Of a stretch of 64,000 nucleotides of DNA, positions 1-12,300 are shown piece after piece. Every line of letters starts with the position of its first letter. Position 1 is the first letter of the stretch. The DNA is from Aradus depressus. Lineage: Eukaryota > Arthropoda > Insecta > Hemiptera > Aradidae. The notes beneath the pieces are model-generated. The model was not told the DNA's origin. It saw nothing but the letters and a program-made list of their open reading frames with translations, and did no database searches. The stretch lies in assembly GCA_963662175.1 (NCBI GenBank), contig OY759221.1, positions 26,647,027 to 26,711,026 on the forward strand, written 5' to 3'. Position numbers and translations under genes: made by a program.

Positions 1-331
1 TTCATTTCCTTCTCGTTCGTACAAATGGCGAAAAGAAGGACAACATGAAGGCATTGACAAAAGCGGTTGTGATGTTCCGTCGAAAAGAGTGGATGAAATA
101 GACACGGAAGCAATAAGCCCAGAACTTCCCACTCCAGTGACCACCTCCAAGAAACAACATGCTTACGACAAAATAAGTTTACTGGCCGAGTCAATTGGAC
201 TTCTTAAAGATCCCTGTTTCATTATGCCCAATCCTGCAAACAAATTAATTTGTGTTATTTCCTATATGATTTTTTGTAAAAAGCCAAAAGACATTCATAT
301 CACTGTTGTGTCTTATAAAAATATGGTGAAG
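1..331 (+). CDS. Exon 1 (partial) of the CFAP92-like gene
   Basis: The frame is open from base 2 to the donor AAG|GTGAGT after base 331 (phase 0). The N-terminal part is polar and acidic (EIDTEAISPELP). It is followed by a hydrophobic strand pair, LICVISYMIF and IHITVVSYKNMVK, that looks like the start of a folded domain. No initiator Met is chosen because the open frame runs off the left edge. Confidence 0.65.
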
Positions 332-3300
332 GTGAGTAATTTAAACATTCTTAATGGTACTTAACATTCTCTCAGAGATATTGTGAAACACTTAATGAAA
401 AATAAAGAAAAACATATTTTCGTCTAAAAATAAAGAATGATGATACTCACTACTGAGCTCAGGATCGCGGGTTCGAAACCCGGCCGAGGCCTTTAGGTTT
501 TTTTATTTGAGAGGTGAGACAACCTTGAGCATGCCTTTTTTCGGATGTGACTTGAGCGGTGGTCCTCATCCTGAACGATGTCAGGTACTCGTTAAAGACC
601 TGTGGTGAATAAAAATTTAACGTACCTAGGCAAAATTTAGGATTCCCATTGCAAATTCTGGCTCATGTCCATCAGAGCGACGAAAGAGGCGATGTGACCT
701 CGTAGTTAAAGCCCGGGCATGGGACAACAACCTAACAAGAACAAAGTGTAAGCAAAGTTGGAAAAAATGAGCTTTCTTCAACTTCAAACACTCATTTTCA
801 TTTATCAAAACTTTTTATATATTTATATCTAATATAACATTAATTGTCAGTTCGTTGTGTATCTTTCTTTCATTTTCAGATATTTTACAAAAGCAAACAA
901 CTTTCTATAAAGTGTATTGAACGAAATAATAAATACTGGGTCGCTTTTAGTATCTACCATGTTGCACCTCCAATGAGTTTAGAGCAAATTAGAACACTTT
1001 CTGGATCAGATATGGAATTCAAATGCGGTATAGACTCAAAGTATGCACACCTAAAGTAAGTCAAAATAAAATACGCTTATTAATTTTGATTTAATTCCTA
1101 TAAATCATGTTACGACTCAATTAGAAAAAAAATATGAAAACTATTTTCTATAGAAATTCGTTTAAGAGAGAGAGACATTTTCAAGGTTACTTTCCAGATA
1201 AAAAGTCTAAGGGCTCAGCCGGGTACGGCGCCCTTGCTTTCACAACACAGAATAGATAAGAATAGTTTTATTTGTCGGCGTTCGATGGCTAGATCTTTTA
1301 CTCCGCACGAATGGATTAGATTATTTCGATGAGGCGACTTTGTTTCATTGCTGATAGAACCGCTTCTGTATGCGTGTTGTTCTCCGAGCATCTCTTGTAA
1401 TATCTTGTTTGGATTCCCATGACCGTTAGTACTTCCTTATATCCTTGGTGATGATCCAGAGCTCTGTTGAAGCACCTGATGAGCGCGCTGGGCGGCTGCG
1501 GTTGACGTAGCGATGTGAGGAGCGGCTCAACACCGATCTCCTAGTTTTCAGCGTGAGTGAGGTGCATGGGAATTTCCGTCGGCGGGTGCGGAGAGTTTAG
1601 CGAGGGTCGCGTGACAACAGGCTTCGGGTATAGGTGGGAAATTGTGCGGTGTGGGTCAGCGATTTTGTAACCGGCAGTGGTCGGAGCCATATAGATGAGA
1701 TATGAATCGCTAACACAATGCGTTGTCTGAGGCAGATTTGCACAGCAGGCAGCTAGTAGAAGTCATGGCACTTGAATAGAAGATGCTCCCCTTGCTAGCA
1801 CCGAGCAGTTATACCGCGCTCAAAGCGCTCGCCTGGGTGCATCGGAGGGTTGTGGGGTGCGATGAGGAACCGAACCAAATCGGGATCCTGTAAATGCAGC
1901 GGCAGAGCGCTCTGTTATAGATTTCAACAGTACTAACAAAGCTCACTAACTGTAGACGCTTTGAGTGCCGCGAAGTCCAGCATTCGTGAGTGCCCAGAGC
2001 TCGGGCCGAATCCGTATCACTTAACCAGCAGCTCATAGGTTATGTGGTAATTAATGTCATTGGATTCCGACCCGGCAATGAGGACAAGAAGGATCCCAGG
2101 CATGCTATCTTGAGTGCCTCGTATGCCGGAATTATGAATCGTAGTGTTGTATAATAGGTCTCCATTATGCGATATTTTCAGGTAATACTTTGCATCGACT
2201 ACCACTCGTGAAATCAGGAGTTGGAAAATGGAACGAAATTAGAAACAAATGAACTTTTGTTTTAGAGCCAAAATGGATTCACCAAAACTCCATTATGCCC
2301 CTGAACCTTGCAGTAGCGAGGAGATATTCATGGAAGCCAGACCTGTGAGAATATCTGCTCTACAGAATCTGAGCAGAACCTCCCAGCTGTCTCGTCGTGA
2401 GTCCATTTTGTCTGACTTCAACGAGCTTCCGTGTCCACCCCCGGACATCATGACTCCTCCCAACAGGTGAGATCACACTTATACTGCCGAAAATATGCGA
2501 GCGCACTATATTTTTATTCAACTGGCACAGAACTGCTGGATGCAATCAGCGGATCGTTCAGTGTTCATTTTGAGTGCTTGACTTTCATTTGTAAAATCAT
2601 TTAAATCTGGAATTAATGTTGAACGTTTTATTTAAACAGAAGAGTAAAATATTTGGAAGCTTTCCGATTTATAAATGTCAGACATTTTACATCTGAATGA
2701 ATGTACTATACTTTTTTTTAATTAAATGCAATATTTTTAATATTTATATTGCAATTTAAATGCTAGTAATACAACTTGGCAGCCCAACTGAAGATATGTC
2801 AAGCGATCATGCACTGTGCCTTCCTGCTGATCTTCACAGAAAATTCATATCGATGTCCATTATGAAAAATTTAGAAGAAGAACCCTTTATTGGCACCGAA
2901 ACCTCCAAAGGTATAAAATTCAAACCAACCAAAGGAAAAGCCATCTCCCTTAAATTGGGCTTACAAGAACTCTTCTACGGTACGTATAGATATGTAAGTT
3001 ATTTTATTTTACCTATGTCCAGGGTGATATATTTCTATTTCATCATAAGTTTTTCCTTGTCAATGAAAGATTGATATTTTCCGATTGTTAGAGATCTTCA
3101 CTCCCAATAGATAGGTTTACCGTTGTTGATTTTCTTAGAACCAATGGAAAATTAAATTTTTCATGAGATAAAAAAATTCTTTCAATACAACTGAACGCTA
3201 TGTTTAAATTCCTATCCAAGTTCTAAAAATGCAGCTTAATGTTGAAATGATCTTGTAATTGAAAAATTACTATGATTCAGTAAACTCGTTCACTCATTAT

Positions 3301-6300
3301 TAATACAGATCTAAATCAAATATTACGTAAATCTTACTTTTTTGCATAATGCTAATTCTCAAAATAGGTATAGTTAGTTATTGTGACTCATGTCCTTGCT
3401 TTAAGCATGAGGTCATATCGCCTACTACCAGAGCGCTCTTTCCTCCCTCTGGTGGACATGGCCTGACTCTACTGTGGAAGTCCTTAATTTTTTCAACCCA
3501 GGTTTATTCACAAAGAGTAGGAGGGTTTTTTATCGAGTACCTGACATCGTACTGGCTCGGGACCATCGCTTAACGTCCCAACCGAAGAATGACATGCTCA
3601 AGGTTTTCTCACCTCTCAAATAGAAAAAAAAACCTAAGGGCTTCGGCCGGGAGTCGAACCCGCGATCTTGAGCTCTGTAGACAAGCACTCTGCCGCCACC
3701 TGTTAAAAAAAGATAATACACTTTTTTTAAACATTAACTAATGTTAATTCTGCAATAAGAAAACTGAAAAATGTATATTAAAAAAGGCATTAAAAGGCAG
3801 GAAACTTATACAATGGAATTCATATCCCGAAACATATAATAATCCTAATCCATCCACGCTGACTAGAGAGGAGAAAACGGAAGAGCTGCACTTTCCGGTC
3901 CCATTATTCAAATAAATAAGTCAAGTAGAAAATAAATATATTTTCGGTACGTATGTAACATAAATAAATTGTCTCTGGTTTCGATTACATTGTTCATAGA
4001 AAATACATAGCTCACACTGCCTGCGCAAGTAAAGAAGCATTTACTGGACAATAATGCAAACTAGAATAGACACCGGTGGGGCGTTCCCGTGAGCACTCAT
4101 CAGAATTCGCAGCAAATGATCTGAGGAAGTCTCGATGTGGAGATAGGACGCGCCACTTTCGTGGTAGTGGCGGCATAGAGGTACATGGACCTTAGCCGGA
4201 CTGGAGTAGCTGCAATACTGGCCTCTCCAAGTGTATCGGAGGCAATCCTCTCCTATGTTCATAGAGAGCGCTTCCAGGGGATGTGAGATTTTTTTTATAA
4301 AAATGAAAATACTCATCTAGACATTACAAAATAATCACAATATCAAAAATTTTATTTAAAGAAAAATATTTGCTGGCACAAACAATTAATAATATTTTAG
4401 ACTAACTCTTATTTTTGCTGCTCCTAATAACCAAAAAAGAAACAAATTTACTGGAGAAAAAATATTTTATAAAAAACAAGTATATCAAGAAAAAGGAGAA
4501 GCGTAACAACCCAAAAATTGGTTTCATTTTTTGAAGCTCCAAATCCACTTCTACTTCTACTTCAATAATATGCATACTACTTTTCATTATTTTTTCGAGA
4601 TCAGTTATCCGTGGTGGATCTATTAGTAATATAATATATATATAATAATAGAAAACGATACAATTAAAAAAAAAAATAAGTTTATATTTTGATTTCAGGT
4701 AAACCGGTATGGTATTTGAAAAGTGGTACAAAATTGGACTATCCTGTTTCGAATTTTAATGTATTTTTCTCTGTGAAAGATTTACTAAACCAGAAGGATA
4801 TGTCTAAGCTTACTCCTATTTGTGTAAAAATTGAAAAAGTCCTGAACTTGCCTCTCGAGGGATTAGACGACATTAGGTGTGTATTTTAGTTTATCTATTC
4901 ATGTCAATAGTCTGTAAAGTACAAATTGTGTGAGCATATAATAAATTAAAGAGATGATGGGAGTTCTTCCCGGTTGTAAATACCAATAAATAAATTGGGA
5001 GAAGAATGAAGCTGTGAAAATATATAATAATATAAATTCAGAATCACACCCAAAGGTGAAAAAATAAATATTTTTTTTTTCCAAAAATGCTGTACTGAAT
5101 ACAAAAGAAAAAAGGTAATTTATGAAGCCCTATGAGGGAACTCACTTTTTTTAATGGAAAATATTAATTTATCTTCAAAGCAAAAACGTTTGTTAGATTG
5201 AGGCCGTTCTTGCCAAGGGGCAGAAAATGAGCAACCTGGCACGATAAATAAAATTTGAAATTAATAGGTATCAGGTGTGATTTAAATTTGATTTGATTTT
5301 CAGGGTCGATGATGTGTCAATCCAGTATGAACTAGGAACGATAATTCCCACTACTACTATATTCCCAGCCGATTACTTAGAAAATAAACAATCATTAATA
5401 TTTGACAATCTCACTACCTTTTTTATTGATAGTGAGGGGATAATAACAATTTTCGAAGAAATGCAATCGAGAAAACTAACAATTAAGGTATGTTCATTCA
5501 TTAATTATAAAATAATTACATATTCTAGGACGGTGCCGCAGGATATATGCGCTTAATCTTAGAAGTATATTTGGCTGGTCGTTATAAGAAAAAACTGCAA
5601 GCTTATTAGCACAAATTATTTCCTTTGAGGGCGCCGGTTGCTCAGAGATAGAATGCTAGCCTACTAAGCTCTAGATCGCGGGTTCGTAACCCGGCCGAGG
5701 CCCTTAGGTTTTTACCTGGGATGTAAAAAGACCTTGAGCACGCCGTCCTTCGGATGGGACGTTAAGCGATAGCCTCGAGCCTGTGCGATATCAGGTACTG
5801 TTGAATACTCACCCTACCTTAGATAACTAAACCATGGTAGGCAACATTTAGCATTCCCACTGTAGAGTCGGGCAATGCGACGAAACAGCGCTCTGGTAGT
5901 AGGCGATATGACCTCGTAGTTAATGTCCGGGTATGAGTCACAATAACTAACCAACTATATCACTATTCCAGAACAAACTCAACTGAAAATAATGAGTAAA
6001 CAATGTGCAAAATGATAAATAAACTGTACCTACACATGAAATAAAAATGAATAAGTAAAACATGTAATTAATGTAAGAAATTAATGAATAACACCATAAA
6101 AAGACCAAAAGCGTTTAATGTTCGTCTGTGTTTTGCAATATACATATGTCAAAAATAAATATTGCCAAAAAAGGATATCTAACGAGTTGACTCTTCTAGT
6201 TGCAGTTTAATGTTGGCTCTGTATGTTCAACTACGAAACCTTCAATAAGCATTTTGATCAAATTACTCAATAATATATAATATATTCTGAGATAATATGT

Positions 6301-9300
6301 TTATTTAAAACACTTAAATAATAGTATGTGGCTAATTAGTCTGATTGTTTCATAATTCCGAATGAATTTGTCCAATGCATGGAGGACTGAAGGATGCAAA
6401 ATCGATAGATTGGTTTGATGATAATTAGAAAATTGTCAGTAAATTATATTGCAATAAACAAGCATTGCATTTAATTTTTTTGTTAAATTTACTTTTTCTT
6501 TCAGTTGTTTGGAGTTCGAAATTACAAAACGACAAAATTGAAGGGATCAATATTTGGTTCTAATCTTGATGATTCGAAAATATCGAACGTTATTAGAACC
6601 AAAATCCCTAAACCTTTTACACCAACAACAGGACAAAACTACAGTGTTCTTTTGGGTGTAGCACAACTTGATGTTTCGCCATTGACTTTCGGCAAAATCT
6701 TGATTCAAGCACATGTGCCTATTGTAAATAAACTTGTATCACACGACACTGTAAGTTTTCTAAGAAGAATGTGTTTATTTTATTACTTTATTATTATTAA
6801 AAAATTGTACATATGTCTAGGGTCACGGTAAGTCCCCATAGGGCAAGTCTATTTGCTCAATGTTGAAATTGCCGGGGGAGTGTTTACCACCCTCTGAGTT
6901 AGTATGTCTATCAATGTTGTTAAAATGTTTACTCCCGATAACTTTTGTAAACAGTTGTACTTCCCCAGCTCTACAAAATATAAGCAAGTTGTAGAATCGG
7001 TCAGAAATTCAATGTTGAACCTTAACAGTAATTTCATGTTTTCCGACCTCCTGATGACAAAAATGAACTTTTGAAATTATACAAATGTGATACGCTATTT
7101 TATCACCGGACGGTAATACACTCTCTGTGAGTTGAGTGGTGGGGACAGAGTCTGTCTCATTCATCACATCGTGGTTGGAATGAGTGTTAGTTTTGTGAGC
7201 TTTCGAAAGGGTCTAAGCCTCGAATTATATTTCGTTAAGTGTAAAAGACATACCTAAGCTTATTCTATATATATATATATTTTTTTTTCTGGCTTAATAA
7301 TGTTTATGCCCATTTGACCGTCACAACAAAGATGAAAAACAATAATCAATTTTTAACAACTTGAATTATCAACAGAACAGTAATATCAATTAAGAATCAA
7401 CAAACGCTACAATGATATAATAAAAAGTTAATTCAATAAACTTCAACTTTTTTCAAAAATAATCATTAACAGTTAAACGGAAAGTAACAAAAAGTTAAGA
7501 GATAACCAATAACATAGTTACACTGAATTTTTGAGTAAGTAGTAATGAAATTGTTGATCATGAGACAGGTGAGGCAATATAAACAGATGTTTTCAAAAAA
7601 ATTATTGAGATCAAAACCCATCTAACTTTGTGGAATAAATAAATGGAATTAGTAATAAAATTTATTTTTATTTATAGAATATAATAAAACAAAACATAAT
7701 TAAGAAAATCAAGACGAAAATCAATTTTTGTAAAATGTGGATAACAAAAATAAAATAAATATATTTTCATTTTCTCTTGTATCATCGTTTGTTGACTAAA
7801 ATAAGTCTGAAAAAAAAATAAAAAAAAATATTGGTGTAATATTTATAAATAATTATATCTAATGATGTATTATTTATTGATATATGATATATTAGTTTGA
7901 TATAAGCGGTCATAGTGACATATTTTCGTTGCGTGCTCCAGATGTTACACCCCACCCAGCGTGGGGAAGGACATAGTTCTTCGTCGAATCTGCGTTTTTG
8001 TAAATTAACACTATTACTCCCGATTGAATTAATGTATCGACACAAAATGTAGTACCTATGTATTTCCTCCAGAGGTGTCTTCTTTTTTCTGACACTTACA
8101 CGTCCCTTCTTCTGGTCACTATGAACCTAGTTGGACGTGTAAGTGTCCCGAAATATTTTCAGAAAAAAAGAAAAAAAAAAGACACCTCTGGAAGAAATGC
8201 CGGAAAAAACCAACAATTCAATATGCCAGAGAAACCATATCCCCCATTAAGATAGGCAAAATGCCCCCAACTTCGAATTCTTGAAAAAACAGTTGAGATA
8301 GGTTGTTTGGGGGCAAAAAACGAGTTTGGCACGACGTGTGGGTCGGGAGACCCCCCCGCCCCTCCAGGGGGGGCAAAAATGACCTTTTTCCGATTTATTT
8401 TTTTTTAGAACGACCTAGTTGACGAAAATTTTTGAAAAAATTCAGGAGTATAGGTGGTTGTGAGGGCTTTTCAGGGAAATTCTTTCGGCTCCCCAGGCTC
8501 CCCCCTTACCTTCTAAAAAAAATAAAACAGAATAAAAATAGAAAAAAGACCCCAAAAATGCCGAGGACTCCCAAGTTTTTTTTTCGAAATATTAAAGTTC
8601 GCAATGAGTTCTACAGTAAGATATTTTTTTTCGATTTTTTCGAGCACTGCATCTCCTCGAAAAACTGCATTTTTCCGTTTTTTACGACGTTTTCACAGAT
8701 CTTCCAACTTTTTTGGGGACGGGAAGCATTTTCAAGGTCAAATAACACCAGATCCGGATTCTACGGAAAATTTTACTGACATATAGGCCTCCACAAAATC
8801 AGTTTGGACTCAATTTTTTACGTACTATGGGCTCAAATTAACTTTTTTCACGAAGAAATGCCATTCTTCACCAATTTTACGACGTTTTCGAAGACAGGAA
8901 CCAATTTGAAAGTCAAATAATACCAGATTTGGTTTCAACGGAAAATTTTACTTACCTATAGTCCTCCGCGAAACAAGTTTTGACACGATGTTCCTCGTAT
9001 TTCCTGTGCAAACTAAGTTTTTTTTTAAGAAAAAAAAAGGATTTTTTCCGCCATTTTTTACCGACTTAACGACCCTTACGTAGATGAAATGCAGTTATGA
9101 AACGTGATTCCGTCTCCTGGATTCATAGAAGGGATAAATAATAACGTCAAAATATCTTTGCATTCGGTTGTTCAAAGTTTCAATTTTTAATCATGCATCT
9201 GTTCCCTGAGAAATTGCAAGAAGTGATTATTGATGGCTATTTTCTAGAGTTATATGAGTCAATGCAACATTTATAAAAATTGAATGAATTTTGTACATTA

Positions 9301-12300
9301 ATATAATTTAACATCAAAACATGAAAAAATGCTCGCTTGCAAGGTCTGCAAAAAGAAAAAAAATCGCCCGAATTGTAATGTTTCCTTACTTGCAACTTAT
9401 ATCTTCGTATTCCCACTCTGTTGACCTACAGCAACATTACAATAGGTAAATAAAGATTGTCTTTAGTGGAATAGACAATATTTAAAAAAATAGGTTTGTA
9501 TTATTTATTTATTACAAATTCCACAATATGTCCGCGTTCCTCAACTTAGAAGTTATTACAATAGGTATCAGAAAACATATGTACATTGCACACACATACT
9601 TGATATAATCCAGAGATATCTAACCTTCGTCACTATCTTCATCGATCACTGGACTGCAATGGTTCATGTCGAAGATATTTGTGAGAACCTCTGCTGGTCT
9701 TATTACCTTAGACAAATATCTGCCGTAACTTAAATGATAGACCAGACTTGCAACGTGGGAGCAGCAACCAATTCGGGGCAAAAAAAAAACACATTTATGC
9801 AAGCCGTTTACGAGTTCTAGAAGATCCTGACGGAATCAGTACCATATTGTAGCCTGGGGACGAATTTATTTTGGATCGAGGATTTCGAGATGTCATTCCG
9901 TATTTGGAAGAAAAAGGCTACTCCGTTTTGATGCCATCTTTGAAAGGGAAAAGAAATCAACTTAGGGCAAAAGAGTCTAATCACTCTCGGTCTGTAACTG
10001 TACTCAGATGGGTAGTGGAGGCTATACATGGAATTTTGGGACAAAAATATAAATTACTGCACCATCAATTTCACAATAATATGCTAAAAGATGCGGGTGT
10101 CCAACAAAATAGCGTTGTTCCTTCTCAACAAAGTCGGTAAGCGCCTTAATGTATCAAATGGAAGGAGTCATATTATTGCAGCTAGCATGATGGCACTCAA
10201 CCTCGAGAAGAATGAATTGGCGGAAGAAATTGAACGGGATAATTTGAACAGAAAAACTGCCCCGTTTCAAAATGTAACTTCATCGGAACTCCTTGATTTT
10301 CCGAAACTGACATTAGAAGAACTTGTGTTATTTTTTACTGGATCGTATCAGCTTGGGCAGGCGGTTTCTTACTTAGGAGAAATGCTGGACGAGAACGGGC
10401 GTTTACCTTTGAAATTCGTAAAGGATAGGTCAGAAATTGTACGATTCGAGGTCAGGTCTCGGCATATCAATGCAAAAACGTATATTTTGTGGTACACATA
10501 GTAAACGGCTTGCATAAATGTGTTTTTTTTTGCCCCGAATTGGTTGCTGCTCCCACGTTGCAAGTCTGGTCTATCATTTAAGTTACGGCAGATATTTGTC
10601 TAAGGTAATAAGACCAGCAGAGGTTCTCACAAATATCTTCGACATGAACCATTGCAGTCCAGTGATCGATGAAGATAGTGACGAAGGTTAGATATCTCTG
10701 GATTATATCAAGTATGTGTGTGCAATGTACATATGTTTTCTGATACCTATTGTAATAACTTCTACGTGGACATATTGTGGAATTTGTAATAAATAAATAA
10801 TACAAACCTATTTTTTTAAATATTGTCTATTCCACTAAAGACAATCTTTATTTACCTATTGTAATGTTGCTGTAGGTCAACAGAGTGGGAATACGAAGAT
10901 ATAAGTTGCAAGTAAGGAAACATTACAATTCGGGCGATTTTTTTTCTTTTTGCAGACCTTGCAAGCGAGCATTTTTTCATGTTTTGATGTTAAATTATAT
11001 TAATGTACAAAATTCATTCAATTTTTATAAATGTTGCATTGACTCATATAACTCTAGAAAATAGCCATCAATAATCACTTCTTGCAATTTCTCAGGGAAC
11101 AGATGCATGATTAAAAATTGAAACTTTGAACAACCGAATGCAAAGATATTTTGACGTTATTATTTATCCCTTCTATGAATCCAGGAGACGGAATCACGTT
11201 TCATAACTGCATTTCATCTACGTAAGGGTCGTTAAGTCGGTAAAAAATGGCGGAAAAAATCCTTTTTTTTCTTAAAAAAAAACTTAGTTTGCACAGGAAA
11301 TACGAGGAACATCGTGTCAAAACTTGTTTCGCGGAGGACTATAGGTAAGTAAAATTTTCCGTTGAAACCAAATCTGGTATTATTTGACTTTCAAATTGGT
11401 TCCTGTCTTCGAAAACGTCGTAAAATTGGTGAAGAATGGCATTTCTTCGTGAAAAAAGTTAATTTGAGCCCATAGTACGTAAAAAATTGAGTCCAAACTG
11501 ATTTTGTGGAGGCCTATATGTCAGTAAAATTTTCCGTAGAATCCGGATCTGGTGTTATTTGACCTTGAAAATGCTTCCCGTCCCCAAAAAAGTTGGAAGA
11601 TCTGTGAAAACGTCGTAAAAAACGGAAAAATGCAGTTTTTCGAGGAGATGCAGTGCTCGAAAAAATCGAAAAAAAATATCTTACTGTAGAGCTCATTGCG
11701 AACTTCAATATTTCGAAAAAAAAACTTGGGAGTCCTCGGCATTTTTGGGGTCTTTTTTCGATTTTTATTCTGTTTTATTTTTTTTAGAAGGTAAGAGGGG
11801 AGCCTGGGGAGCCGAAAGAATTTCCCTGAAAAGCCCTCACAACCACCTATACTCCTGAATTTTTTCAAAAATTTTCGTCAACTAGGTCGTTCTAAAAAAA
11901 AATAAATCGGAAAAAGGTCATTTTTGCCCCCCCTGGAGGGGCGGGGGGGTCACCCGACCCACAAGTCGTGCCAAACTCATTTTTTGCCCCCAAACTACCT
12001 ATCTCAACTGTTTTTTCAAGAATTCGAAGATGGGGGCATTTTGCCTATCTTAATGGGGGGTACCCTTTAAGAAACACATACTACCTATGTATCCAGAACC
12101 TCATAAAGACGACAGCTATTGATGAGCCTAATTTGCCGAAGAAAAGGGGGAGAATCTTAAGACAAAATCTTTAACAACTGCCGATGTAAAGAATGTATCG
12201 ACACAAAATGTAGTACGAGTCTTTACAAAAAACTCTATACTTCTACTTTTTTAACATTTCTTTTGTTCGCATTTTAGGATGAAAGAAACCAATTCGCGAA

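Larger units (their letters stand above)
8241..12060. mobile_element. 3.8-kb palindromic DNA transposon (ISL2EU-like), in intron 7
   Basis: Bases 8241-9811 and 10501-12060 are near-identical reverse complements of about 1.56 kb each. They separate a 689-bp unique core (9812-10500) that holds transposase remains. Outer ends start CCCCCATTAAGATAGG on both arms; inner ends meet at AAGCCGTTTAC. The arms contain G/C runs (8347-8370, 11926-11950) and A/T-rich stretches but no protein-coding sequence; mirrored open frames in both arms are by-products of the symmetry. The low divergence between arms implies recent formation or gene conversion. It enlarges intron 7 of the host gene to 5.5 kb, and its transcript could fold into a very long hairpin. 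Confidence 0.88.

Noticed and set aside
8432..8779. 115-residue open frame, mirrored almost exactly at 11521-11868
   Set aside because: Both lie in the paired arms of the palindrome and are low-complexity Phe/Lys/Arg translations of A/T runs; duplication follows from symmetry, not from selection on a protein.
9871..10140. A complete small gene starting at base 9871
   Set aside because: The frame continues a transposase whose conserved motifs straddle two frames; no independent start or promoter context supports it as a gene.
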